Source: Deltaproteobacteria bacterium
GTDB taxonomy: Bacteria; Desulfobacterota; Dissulfuribacteria; Dissulfuribacterales; UBA3076
Reading direction: 5' to 3'
NCBI GenBank assembly: GCA_018399745.1
Contig: JAGYNZ010000022.1
Location: 1 to 48,886 of the forward strand
Length of the DNA: 48,886 nucleotides
Positions 9,384 to 17,650 of this stretch are shown piece after piece (the first letter of the stretch is position 1; every line of letters begins with the position of its first letter). The notes under the pieces are model-generated. The model was given only the letters and a program-made list of their open reading frames with translations. It searched no databases and was not told the origin of the DNA. The position numbers and the translations under genes were made by a program.

Positions 9384-9793
9384 CAAAAAGGAGTTATAAA
9401 GACAATCCTGCCTATAGGTTTCTTTTTCTGGCCGTCTTCTTTCGGCTGCGAGCATAGAGAGACATCGGTCGTGGTTTCCATACTGGTGCCTTTAAATAGT
9501 GCACGATTATGCTTAGGAAAAATCAGAAAAATAAATACACTCCGTGTTACTCAGTTTATCAAGATTTGACTTTTGAAAATGTGTGGCGTCACTGAAAAGG
9601 AGGAAATACTGCTGCAACCAAACTATTTCAGAAAAGTGATATGGTAATTCCTGTAAGGCACGTTTCGTATGTAGTGCCTGTATCAGTTAAGTGTGGCAGT
9701 GCCCCCCGGACATGTCCAGCTTTAGCTGATCAGTTCATGGAAAGGAGATGAGAACTTGATCCTGTAATCAGGACTTGTGACATCCTGAAATTG

Positions 9794-9830
9794 TCTTTCT
9801 CTTTAATAATTTGAATATTAAAGAGAAAGA
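9794..9830. repeat. 15-bp perfect inverted repeat before the AsmA gene
   Basis: Arm TCTTTCTCTTTAATA (9794-9808) and arm TATTAAAGAGAAAGA (9816-9830) are exact reverse complements with a 7-base loop. The element ends 39 bases before the AsmA start. There is no T tract after it on the plus strand, so it is not a classical terminator. An operator, or a hairpin in the mRNA leader, is possible. Confidence 0.7.
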
Positions 9831-9869
9831 TCATCTTTAATAAGTCTCAAAGAAAGGGGGAACAGCATC

Positions 9870-11606
9870 ATGGGAAAACTGGGCAAAATCCTTTTGTTAT
9901 TTTTAGTGTTCATCTGTGTAATACTGGCTGGGCTATCGCTTTTTGTACATTTCTATCTGACTGAAGACCGTGTAAAGGCACTGATAATTCCCCAGGCGGA
10001 AAAGACCCTGGGCAGAACCGTTCAGATCGCTGGAATCGACGCAGGCCTTTTCAGCGGCATTACCGTGAAAGACTTTAGGGTGAAGGAAGCGGACGGTCAT
10101 ACTGATTTTGTTAGTACAAAAGAATTTGTGCTGCGCTATGATTTTTTACCCCTGCTCCATAAAGAAATAGTAGTGAGTAAAATATACCTCGATGCCCCTT
10201 ATGTAAGTGTATATCGTGATAAAGGCGGGTGTTTTAATTTTGAGACACTGGCGGTATTATCCGATACTCAGCCCGAAAAACAGAAATCAGAGAACACCGG
10301 AAGGCCTTCATCGGCCTCCCTTCCCCTGGCACTCACAGTGAATGAGGTGATTGTTGATAATGCGCAATTTGTTATACGCGATGCGCTCAAGGAGATTCCT
10401 GATACAGACTTAAAGGCCGACCTCAAGATCTCTTTAGATGTCGGCCGTGATCTGGCATCGTTGCGATATCAAGGAGATCTGCGTTTTGACGCAGATACAG
10501 AATATGGAAAACTCAGGCCCCATATTTTCGGAAAGAGCGATTTTGATCAGGATCGGCTGGGCTACACGGTGGACGTCAATCTGGAAGAGGAGCAGATTCG
10601 CCTGAGCGGAGAGGTGAAAAATTATGCAAAGGTGCCTGAAGTCCTGTTGGACGTATCAAGCGATAGCATTAATATAGACCACCTTCTTGTCCTTGCATCG
10701 GGTTTGCCTGCGGAAGCTCAAGATGGAGGAAAAGAGAATTCTGGAGATGTAAAAACAAATTCCACTACTGTCCCTGGACCGGCTTTACCCCCTGGTCTCA
10801 AGGCTGCGGGAGAAGTCAGGATTGATCAGACCCTGTATAGAGGGCTTGTGTTAAAGGACTTCTTGCTACAATACGGCCTTGATAAAGGCATCTTAACTGT
10901 GAAGGATCTCTCCACCAGGGTGGCTGATGGACAGGTAAACAGCAAAATGAAGGTAGATATTAATAGGCCCGGCCTGGCGTATGATGGACAATTCGATATC
11001 AAATCCGTTAAGGTAGAGGGGTTACTGGCATCTCTGGCGCCTAAGGCCAAGGATATGATATCCGGTACATTGCAGTCCCAATTAACTTTTTCCGGAGCCG
11101 GTATAGAATGGCCCAAGCTCGGTGATGCCCTCATTCTTGATGGCACATATGGCCTTCATGACGGGTGGGTCAGCAATATTCCTGTTACCGCTGCAATAGC
11201 CGGCCTACTCGGGCTTGATGAACTCAACAACATGTCCTTTGAAGACCTTGATGGTTCGATCCATATTACTGATGGACAGATGGATCTTGATACCCAAATG
11301 ACCGGCAAGCATGTCAATGCCGAAGCCGAGGGGACTGTTGGCCTTGACGGCAAGCTGAATCTGCCCGTCCGTCTGCACTTTTCTCCTGAGTTGAGTGAAA
11401 AGCTTAGAAAGCGTGCTTCAGTGGCCAAATACCTTGCGGACAAAACAGGTGAGATAGATATAAGCCTTAAACTTGCCGGCACTGTGACACGTCCTTACCC
11501 CACTCTGGATACAGCAGGGGTGCAGGAACAAATAAAAGAGGCAGTTCGTAAAAAGGCCATAGAGGAACTGGGAAGGGCATTTTCAGAAGAAAAGAAGGCC
11601 AAGTAA
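9870..11606 (+). CDS. AsmA-family envelope protein
   Basis: A 578-residue protein with one N-terminal membrane helix (about 7-28) and a long beta-rich periplasmic part. AsmA-type features are the early LTEDRVKALIIPQAEKTLGR segment, typical of the family opening, the repeated patterns of the kind KIYLDAPYVSVYRDKGG and VNEVIVDNAQFVIRDA, and a C-terminal AsmA_2-like block with LDGTYGLHDGWVSNIP, LDGSIHITDGQMDLDTQ and a final LAGTVTRPYPTLD. Members of this superfamily (AsmA, TamB, YhdP) are thought to form hydrophobic bridges for phospholipid transfer between membranes. GAAAGGGGG lies about nine bases before the ATG. It appears to be transcribed alone, behind a long inverted repeat. Which AsmA subgroup it belongs to I cannot tell. 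Confidence 0.8.
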   Translation: MGKLGKILLLFLVFICVILAGLSLFVHFYLTEDRVKALIIPQAEKTLGRTVQIAGIDAGLFSGITVKDFRVKEADGHTDFVSTKEFVLRYDFLPLLHKEIVVSKIYLDAPYVSVYRDKGGCFNFETLAVLSDTQPEKQKSENTGRPSSASLPLALTVNEVIVDNAQFVIRDALKEIPDTDLKADLKISLDVGRDLASLRYQGDLRFDADTEYGKLRPHIFGKSDFDQDRLGYTVDVNLEEEQIRLSGEVKNYAKVPEVLLDVSSDSINIDHLLVLASGLPAEAQDGGKENSGDVKTNSTTVPGPALPPGLKAAGEVRIDQTLYRGLVLKDFLLQYGLDKGILTVKDLSTRVADGQVNSKMKVDINRPGLAYDGQFDIKSVKVEGLLASLAPKAKDMISGTLQSQLTFSGAGIEWPKLGDALILDGTYGLHDGWVSNIPVTAAIAGLLGLDELNNMSFEDLDGSIHITDGQMDLDTQMTGKHVNAEAEGTVGLDGKLNLPVRLHFSPELSEKLRKRASVAKYLADKTGEIDISLKLAGTVTRPYPTLDTAGVQEQIKEAVRKKAIEELGRAFSEEKKAK

Positions 11607-11777
11607 GGGAAGTGGCAGAAAGTCCCCCTCAGAGATTTGATAGACACTTTATCTTTTTTATTCGGCTGACAATTTCCTGCAATTGAGGTCATAAGTTGTC
11701 CCCCCTGTTTTGGCGCTGATTGAGGTGGTCTGGATTTTCACGAGGTGTTGAAAATTCTGTGGCCTATTTTTTCGAAT

Positions 11778-11845
11778 GGTGCTAAAAATTTTAGTGTAGG
11801 TTGCTTGGAGCGGCGTTTCAGTCCGAATCGCAAGAAGCGATTTTA
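11778..11845 (+). repeat. dispersed hairpin repeat, copy 1 (upstream of mscS)
   Basis: Begins GGTGCTAAAAATTTTAG and ends in the hairpin AATCGC-AAGAA-GCGATT (11826-11842). The reverse complement matches 44434-44504 over about 70 bases with few changes. It ends 62 bases before the mscS start and has the same orientation to its downstream gene as the other two copies. The open frame running through it (11745-11945) is therefore unlikely to be a gene. Confidence 0.75.
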
Positions 11846-11907
11846 TATTCGACGTTTTAATTGCTCAATGTGCCTCTATGCTTTTTTTCAAAAACAAGGA
11901 GTAAAAA

Positions 11908-12762
11908 ATGCAGGACGAAATAAAGACCGCACAAAAACTGGTTGAAGTAATTATCGATTTCTTTGTTAATTACAGTTTCCAAGTAATAGGTGCTATTTTT
12001 GTTCTCGTCATTGGATTTCTGGTTGCTAGGTCAGTGGCCTCCTTTCTTCTAAGACTTTTTGAAAGGAAAAAAATAGATGTTACCCTGTCAAAATTTATCG
12101 CCGCTACTTCCAAGGTTATCATAATCGGTTTTACAATCATTATCGCCATGGGGAAATTTGGCATAACCATAGCCCCCTTTATCGCCGCACTCGCTGCACT
12201 GGCCTTCGGGGCCAGCTTCGCGCTTCAAGGGCCGGTGGCAAATTATGGCGCTGGCCTTGTGATTATTCTTACACGACCATTCGTTGTCGGCAACACGATC
12301 GCTGTTTCCGGGGTCAGCGGCATTGTGGATGAAGTCACTCTCGGGGCTACAATTTTAACGGATGAAGATGGCGTGAAAATAACTGTTCCGAACAAGCATA
12401 TAGTGGGTGAAATTTTACATAACTCGAAAGAAAAAAGGATCGTGGAGGAGATTGTTGGAATAAGTTATGATAGCGATCCAGAGAAGGCCATACGAATAAT
12501 TAAAGAGGTCTTGAACGAGTTTCAGGGTGTTTCCAGGGAGCCTCTTTCTAAAGTCGGAATTCAGAAATTCAATGACTCATCAATCGACATTGGTTTGCGC
12601 TATTGGATACCCAGCCGAAAATATTTTAATATACTCTATAAGGTAAACTTGGCGGTCTACAGACAATTGAAAGCAGGCGATATAAAGATTCCTTTTCCGC
12701 AAAGAGACGTTCATATTGTTTCGCGATCTCAGGATGGACCGTCTACAACTTCACAGATTTGA
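11908..12762 (+). CDS. mscS: small-conductance mechanosensitive channel MscS
   Basis: Homoheptameric inner-membrane channel that opens under membrane tension and vents solutes on hypo-osmotic shock. At 284 residues it is the size of E. coli MscS (286). Membrane helices lie near 20-46 and 63-83, followed by the pore helix TM3 with the glycine/alanine ridge AALAALAFGASFALQGPVAN (about 94-113). The beta domain follows: TRPFVVGNTIAVSGVSGIVDEV, then ATILTDEDGVKITVPNKHIV. AAGGAG lies six bases before the ATG. A dispersed hairpin repeat occupies the upstream region. The stop codon falls inside the left arm of an inverted repeat shared with the convergent DUF134 gene. Confidence 0.93.
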   Translation: MQDEIKTAQKLVEVIIDFFVNYSFQVIGAIFVLVIGFLVARSVASFLLRLFERKKIDVTLSKFIAATSKVIIIGFTIIIAMGKFGITIAPFIAALAALAFGASFALQGPVANYGAGLVIILTRPFVVGNTIAVSGVSGIVDEVTLGATILTDEDGVKITVPNKHIVGEILHNSKEKRIVEEIVGISYDSDPEKAIRIIKEVLNEFQGVSREPLSKVGIQKFNDSSIDIGLRYWIPSRKYFNILYKVNLAVYRQLKAGDIKIPFPQRDVHIVSRSQDGPSTTSQI

Positions 12763-12802
12763 AAAAATCGGTTTCTCGACGTTTCATAATGGATTTTTCA
12801 AA
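12758..12802. terminator. possible bidirectional terminator, mscS / DUF134
   Basis: Left arm TTTGAAAAAATC and right arm GATTTTTCAAA pair over about 10 bp with one bulged A; the loop is about 22 bases. It lies between two convergent genes. The stem is AT-rich and no separate T tract follows, so the call is modest. Confidence 0.4.
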
Positions 12803-12809
12803 GTGACCC

Positions 12810-13190
12810 TTACTTTGGCAATTTGGAGCAGTCATCACCGGATTGACTGTCAACACGTTCATCCGTGATTGAAGCGCTCTCGCCCTGACGAACTGAGCTG
12901 TTACATATATAGTTGCCTCCTTCTATACGCAGGCCTATACCCTTTACTATTGCAGTGGATACCGTTTTTCTGGCTGCAGCCAGAATTCGTCCAAAGGTCT
13001 GTCTGGAAATACCCATCCTTAAAGAAGCAGCGTCCTGGTCCATGCCTTCCATATCGCTCATGCGCAATGCCTCAAAACCTTCAACAGTTAGAACAACTTC
13101 ATCGAGACCGCGCAACGGTATACCCCTTGGCTTGAAATAGGTTACCGCAGGCTCTTGATCAACTTTTCGCCATTTAGGGGGTCTAGCCAT
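12810..13190 (-). CDS. DUF134-family predicted DNA-binding protein
   Basis: The 126 residues open with MARPPKWRKV and continue with TYFKPRGIPLRGLDEVVLTVEGFEALR, the hallmark of the DUF134 family of predicted DNA-binding proteins. The helix-turn-helix covers about 42-78 (MSDMEGMDQDAASLRMGISR then QTFGRILAAARK), resembling sigma-70 region 4-like helices. The tail of about 30 residues is polar and probably disordered. AGGAGG precedes the ATG. It lies 15 bases after hisC on the same strand, so it is probably cotranscribed, though no link to histidine synthesis is known to me. In other genomes DUF134 genes are often near proteins of the dinitrogenase iron-molybdenum cofactor fold; none is seen here. 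Target unknown. Confidence 0.85.
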   Translation of the reverse strand: MARPPKWRKVDQEPAVTYFKPRGIPLRGLDEVVLTVEGFEALRMSDMEGMDQDAASLRMGISRQTFGRILAAARKTVSTAIVKGIGLRIEGGNYICNSSVRQGESASITDERVDSQSGDDCSKLPK

Positions 13191-13205
13191 ATTTCCTCCT
13201 CTGAC

Positions 13206-14318
13206 TCAGGTGTTCAATACTTTATCTAGAGACTCGATACACCTTATATTTTCTTCAGGGAGACCAACAGTAATCCGGATATGACTGGGTAAACCATATG
13301 CAGTCATTGCCCGAACAATGACCCCCTCCCTGAGCATCTTCTCATAGACTGTTTTGGCATTCGTACCTATATCAACAAGAACGAAATTGGCCTCACTGGG
13401 TATTACCCTGCAACCTAATTTCTCAAGTTTTTCCGTGAGAAAATTTATGCCCTGCCAAACGGCATCGACGGTTTTTTTAAGGTGTTGATGATCATCCAGG
13501 GCCGCAAGGGCCCCTATCTGGGCCAGGGTATTAACATTGAAGGGCTGCCGCACCCGTTCCAGGTATTGGGCCACCTCTTTGTCCATAACCCCATAGCCCA
13601 CTCGAAGTCCAGCCAGACCATAGGCCTTTGAAAAGGTCCGAAGGGCTATGACTCTCCTGTCCAGCTTCAAACATTCTACTGCATTTATAGTATGTTCGGT
13701 CTTCACGAATTCAATATAGGCCTCGTCCAGGACTATTAATAAATGATCAGGAAGATCTTTCAGAAATGCATCAAAGTCTTTGCGGTGAATGACCGTGCCC
13801 GTAGGATTATTTGGATTATCCAGAAAGATCAGACGGGTTTTCAGGGTAACTGCCCTTGATATTTTCTCAAGGTCATGACGGTAGTCTGAAAGGGGAATGA
13901 CTGCATTTATCCCCCCCATGGCCTGTACCATCTTACGATATACCAGAAAACTTGGATTACTACTTATGGCCTCATAACCTGGTCTGACAAAAACCCTTAT
14001 CAAAAAATCTATCAATTCGTTGGAACCATTGCCAAGTACTATCTCCCCGGGAGATATATCAAGCAACTCGGCAAGCTTTTCCTTGAGATAGTAACCGCTA
14101 CCATCGGGATAGCGGTGAAGAGAAGATACTGCATTACTTATGGCCTCCTGGGCCTTTAAAGGCGACCCTAATAAATTTTCATTAGAGGCCAGTTTGATAG
14201 CATTCGTTATTCCATACTCTCTTTCGAGTTCTTCAAGGGGCTTACCTGGAGGATAAGGGACTAGGCCCATGAGATGCTCCGGGACTTCAAAGGATAAAGG
14301 TTTTGGTTTATTAAACAT
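13206..14318 (-). CDS. hisC: histidinol-phosphate aminotransferase
   Basis: PLP-dependent fold-type I aminotransferase converting imidazole acetol phosphate and glutamate to histidinol phosphate. The 370 residues include the N-terminal PYPPGKPLEELEREYG (21-36), NENLLGSP (47-54), LGNGSNELID (95-104), DNPNNPTGT (167-175), DEAYIEF (198-204) and the PLP-lysine region RTFSKAYGLAGLRVGYG with Lys231. These match HisC rather than broader aspartate aminotransferases. AAGGA precedes the ATG by eight bases. No other his gene is in the window. Some HisC-like enzymes instead act on aromatic amino acids, which cannot be excluded from sequence alone. Confidence 0.9.
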   Translation of the reverse strand: MFNKPKPLSFEVPEHLMGLVPYPPGKPLEELEREYGITNAIKLASNENLLGSPLKAQEAISNAVSSLHRYPDGSGYYLKEKLAELLDISPGEIVLGNGSNELIDFLIRVFVRPGYEAISSNPSFLVYRKMVQAMGGINAVIPLSDYRHDLEKISRAVTLKTRLIFLDNPNNPTGTVIHRKDFDAFLKDLPDHLLIVLDEAYIEFVKTEHTINAVECLKLDRRVIALRTFSKAYGLAGLRVGYGVMDKEVAQYLERVRQPFNVNTLAQIGALAALDDHQHLKKTVDAVWQGINFLTEKLEKLGCRVIPSEANFVLVDIGTNAKTVYEKMLREGVIVRAMTAYGLPSHIRITVGLPEENIRCIESLDKVLNT

Positions 14319-14407
14319 GTAATGATCCTTAATTTTTACCTGCTATTTAGTTTTACTAAAATATAAAAAAATAAAATGTGAAACAAAATCATAGCGAGCT
14401 AAGTAAG

Positions 14408-14443
14408 GCAATCTCTAAAACACTGAAATTTCAATGAGATTGC
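14408..14443. repeat. inverted repeat between rng and hisC
   Basis: GCAATCTC (14408-14415) and GAGATTGC (14436-14443) are perfect 8-bp arms. The 20-base interior contains TGAAATTTCA, itself a palindrome, so a longer stacked hairpin can form. No U tract follows on the minus strand, so termination of rng is uncertain. Confidence 0.45.
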
Positions 14444-14525
14444 TTTGCAGTTTTGTTTCTCACAGTGGCAGAATACGGTAAATTTTTTAATGAAATAATC
14501 TATCTGGCCTTTCTGTTACTCAAAC

Positions 14526-16037
14526 TTAACTGGTTTTTGCAGTTCGCGAATACAGCTTGTGTTCTTCCAGCCCGAGATTTGGATTAACCTCCACCCTGAT
14601 TTCGACATCAAAATTTTTTTCAAGGTTATAGAGTTCTAATCGTTTGCGGTTGAGCAAGTACGATACGACCTGGGGCGATGCCTCCAGCACAAGCTGTCCT
14701 GGATTCTTTTTATGAATACCCGCCAGATGAGCACTGATTCGTCTTAAGTCCGCAAGCGCGAGGGCCTCAACAGACATAACTATTCCTCTTCCATTACAGT
14801 AAGGACAGGGGCAATAGCTGCCTAGTTGCACGGGAGAGCGGATTTTTTGACGCACCATTTCGAGAATACCAAATCGCGAAATCCTCGCAATTTCCGTCCT
14901 GGCACGATCCTTTTTGAGGCACTCCCTCATATGTTTTTCCACCTGTTGCCTGTAGGACCTGTTACGCATATCAATAAAATCAATGATTATTATTCCTCCC
15001 AGGTCCCTGAGACGCAGTTGTCTTGCTATTTCCTCCGCAGCCTCCAAATTGGTCTTTAGTGCGGTCTCCTCAATATTTTTTTCTCTGATGTTTTTCCCGG
15101 AATTCACATCTATAGACACCAGTGCCTCGGTTGGTTCTATAACAATAAACGCCCCGGAAGGCAGGCTGACCTTGGGTTTATATACTTGATCTATCAGGGT
15201 CTCAAGATCGAAGTGTGAAAAAATGGGGACATCCCCTTGGTATAAACGTAAAGTAGCCAACTGTCTTGGGGCAATAATGCGAAGAAATGCCTTAATATTA
15301 TCGTAGACCTCCTGCCGGTCTACCAAAATTTCTCCAACATCGCTTGTGAGATAGTCCCTCAGAAATCGTTTTACCAGATCACGATCTCTATAAATCAGAG
15401 CAGGGGCCTGAGCGGACTGAGCTTTTTTCCTCAAGTTGCTCCAGAGTCGCACCAAATATCTGAGATCCTTGATGATATCTGCTTTTGGAACGCCTTCAAC
15501 GACTGTACGGGCAATAAGTCCCACACCTTCAGGCAACTTGCATGCCTTTAAGATCTGCTTAAGCCTTTGGCGCTCCTCCTCAGCCTCAATTTTTCTGGAC
15601 ACACCTACTTGAGCAGTACCGGGCATTAGTACCAGGTACCTTGCCGGGATTGACAGATAAGTCGTTACCGCAGGACCTTTCAGGTGGGTCTCCTCCTTGA
15701 CTATCTGTACAAGAATGTCCTGATCTTTTTTTAAAAATTTATGGATATATTTTTTATTTTCAGCATATCCATAGTATTCGGGGTGTATATCAGCTAAAGG
15801 CAGATAGGCGTTTCTGGAAAGGCCGATATCGACAAAAGCCGCTTGCAGGCTTGGCTCTACTTTTATTATTCGACCTTTATAGAGGTTACCCCTGGTCTGG
15901 GTATGGGAGAATGTTTCAATATCAAAGGCCTCAAGGCGTCCATTCTCCAGAAGGCCTATCCTGCATTCCTCTGGCGCCTCCATGTTGATTACAATCTGGC
16001 AATCGCCGGCTTTGCTTGATTTTTTACTTGTTTTCAT
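14526..16037 (-). CDS. rng: ribonuclease E/G family protein
   Basis: Endoribonuclease of the RNase E/G family, involved in rRNA maturation and mRNA decay. The 503 residues are the RNase G length, without the long RNase E scaffold tail. An S1-like RNA-binding domain lies at about 48-125 (RGNLYKGRIIKVEPSLQAAF). The DNase I-like catalytic part carries the two metal-binding aspartates, Asp310 in VSIDVNSGK and Asp353 in IIIDFID. The zinc-link follows as CPCPYCNGRG (Cys409-Cys414), needed for dimerisation in RNase E. GGAG is 13 bases upstream of the ATG, rather far. It is divergent from ddl. Confidence 0.92.
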   Translation of the reverse strand: MKTSKKSSKAGDCQIVINMEAPEECRIGLLENGRLEAFDIETFSHTQTRGNLYKGRIIKVEPSLQAAFVDIGLSRNAYLPLADIHPEYYGYAENKKYIHKFLKKDQDILVQIVKEETHLKGPAVTTYLSIPARYLVLMPGTAQVGVSRKIEAEEERQRLKQILKACKLPEGVGLIARTVVEGVPKADIIKDLRYLVRLWSNLRKKAQSAQAPALIYRDRDLVKRFLRDYLTSDVGEILVDRQEVYDNIKAFLRIIAPRQLATLRLYQGDVPIFSHFDLETLIDQVYKPKVSLPSGAFIVIEPTEALVSIDVNSGKNIREKNIEETALKTNLEAAEEIARQLRLRDLGGIIIIDFIDMRNRSYRQQVEKHMRECLKKDRARTEIARISRFGILEMVRQKIRSPVQLGSYCPCPYCNGRGIVMSVEALALADLRRISAHLAGIHKKNPGQLVLEASPQVVSYLLNRKRLELYNLEKNFDVEIRVEVNPNLGLEEHKLYSRTAKTS

Positions 16038-16246
16038 ATTAATTTTCGTCTACTCCTAAACACCGGCAGAATTTTGATTTGTCTTGACAGACCTGTTTAT
16101 CCTATCTAAATGACAGAAACCCCTAAATTATCAACTTACTTTATATTGAGCAAGGGCTCTGTCAAGCGGGGTGTTCACCTTTAAGGATATTGAGGTCTGT
16201 CCTCATATTGCCTTTGTGTGTATGCATGCACGCAGACAGATACGGC

Positions 16247-16264
16247 ACCGGCCGGCGAGCCGGT
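16247..16264 (+). other. GC-rich hairpin in the ddl leader
   Basis: ACCGGC-CGGCGA-GCCGGT forms a perfect 6-bp stem followed by TTTCG, about 65 bases before the ddl ATG. It could be a weak attenuator or terminator of a leader transcript. The T tract is only three to four bases. Confidence 0.35.
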
Positions 16265-16328
16265 TTTCGAGGAGAATAAAAAATATTATCCAGAACGGTG
16301 AATTTTGAAACCGGGAACACATAAAAAT

Positions 16329-17276
16329 ATGTCAGAAAAAAACAAAATACAGCTGGCACTCCTGTGTGGAGGACGCTCTGCGGAAAGAGATGTCTCCCTC
16401 GCAGGGGCAAAAGAGGTGGAAAAGGCCCTTGATCCAGGCCGCTACGATATCAGGTGCTATGATCCGGCCAAGGATCTTGCCCGACTTGTCAGAGACGCAC
16501 CAAGACTTGATGTTGCCTTCATACTCCTTCACGGTCGTTACGGAGAAGACGGGACCATACAAGGTCTTCTGGATCTCATCGGTTTACCTTATCAGGGCTC
16601 TGGAGTCCTGGGCAGCGCCCTGGCCATGGACAAACAGCTTGCCAAAATAATTTATCAAGAGGCCGGAATACCAACACCTCCGTGGATTAACCTCCTTAAA
16701 AGTGACAAAGTGTACACAAAAAAAATTGTAGATTACTTAGGTATTCCCCTCATAGTTAAACCATGCAGCCAAGGATCAAGCGTTGGAATAAGAAAGGTCC
16801 TGGATGAGAACGAACTTTATTCTGCCATAAAAGAGGCGTTTCAATGGGATATCAGAGTTATTGTTGAATCTTTCATAGAGGGAAAGGATATCACCGTGGG
16901 AATCATGGGTCTTGAGGAACTTTTACCACTTCCCGTGGTTGAAATTATCCCAGGCTCGAGCTATTCATTTTTTGATTATGATGCAAAATACTTGCCTGGC
17001 GCCACCGAAGAGATCTGTCCGGCAGATATATCGAAGCAGGCATCAGAGACGGCCAAGGCCATGGCCGTTGCCGCCCATAAGGCCTTACACCTTCGAGCCT
17101 ATAGCCGGACAGACATGATTCTTTCAGACACCGGTACGATATTCGCCCTGGAAACTAATACAATTCCAGGGATGACGTCTACGAGCCTATTTCCCCAAGC
17201 CGCTGAAGCAGCTGGGGTTTCCTTTAGTAAACTGCTTGATAAACTCATTGATATGGCATTGTCCGAAACGGTTTAA
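16329..17276 (+). CDS. ddl: D-alanine-D-alanine ligase
   Basis: ATP-grasp ligase that joins two D-alanines for the peptidoglycan stem peptide. The open frame can start at TTG 16305, but ATG 16329 is the better start: it gives MSEKNKIQLALLCGGRSAERD, the normal DdlB-type opening, in 315 residues. Family motifs are LLHGRYGEDGTIQGLLDL, GLPYQGSGVLGSALAMDK, VKPCSQGSSVGI, EGKDITVGI and the metal-binding LETNTIPGMTSTSL, where Glu and Asn bind magnesium. The GMTSTSLFPQAA ending is standard. It is a solitary gene, separate from any mur-fts cluster, divergent from rng, and followed by 374 bases before mltD. Confidence 0.93.
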   Translation: MSEKNKIQLALLCGGRSAERDVSLAGAKEVEKALDPGRYDIRCYDPAKDLARLVRDAPRLDVAFILLHGRYGEDGTIQGLLDLIGLPYQGSGVLGSALAMDKQLAKIIYQEAGIPTPPWINLLKSDKVYTKKIVDYLGIPLIVKPCSQGSSVGIRKVLDENELYSAIKEAFQWDIRVIVESFIEGKDITVGIMGLEELLPLPVVEIIPGSSYSFFDYDAKYLPGATEEICPADISKQASETAKAMAVAAHKALHLRAYSRTDMILSDTGTIFALETNTIPGMTSTSLFPQAAEAAGVSFSKLLDKLIDMALSETV

Positions 17277-17650
17277 TCATATCATTAAAACAAAATCTAA
17301 AAAAATTGCTTCAAAATATTGAATAAAACTTCTGAAAAAACCGACAGAGATAATAGTCTGAAAATCCAATCTTAGACATAAATGCTTCAATACTCACAAA
17401 AAGTGCCTTTGAACAGCTATAAAATTGTAATGAACAGTTAATTATTTCTCGATAGTATACAAAAAAGACTGGCAATTTGAATTGAAAATTATATACTTAG
17501 GCAATTTATACTGAAAGACGCCAACAATATGGAATACTGTTGGATTTTTAGTAAATCCGCCCTTGGCAAAAGAAGAAATTCTGGATAATATCGACACGAA
17601 AACACCCAATAGGTTAGCAATGTCAAATCAGTATATCTTAAAAAGGACCA
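17277..17650. other. AT-rich intergenic region ddl-mltD
   Basis: Very AT-rich and without a reading frame of note. It should hold the mltD promoter; a loose candidate is TTGAAA at 17482 with TATACT at 17507, but the spacer of 19 is long. No terminator for ddl is evident. Confidence 0.4.

Larger units (their letters stand above)
8505..9869. other. long intergenic region, no convincing gene
   Basis: About 1.36 kb without a reading frame that looks like a protein. The open frames at 8988-9188 (minus) and 9230-9457 (plus) are low-complexity and lack good RBS sites. What can be seen: a GAGAG/CTCTC stem followed by seven T (about 8574-8595), a GCGCCT/AGGCGC pair (8954-8987), two hairpins at 9289-9383, and a 15-bp inverted repeat at 9794-9830. 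It may be gene remains, or hold an unrecognised RNA. Confidence 0.5.

Noticed and set aside
9230-9457. Overlapping 75- and 72-codon frames on both strands
   Set aside because: No RBS, no recognisable motif, and the frames overlap hairpins. More likely a non-coding or decayed segment.
11745-11945. 66-codon frame before mscS
   Set aside because: It runs through the hairpin repeat and into mscS in another frame, and its product has no protein-like pattern.
16084-16112. TTGACA with TAAATG at 17 bases as ddl promoter
   Set aside because: The -35 is perfect but the -10 matches only three of six bases, and it lies more than 200 bases from the start.
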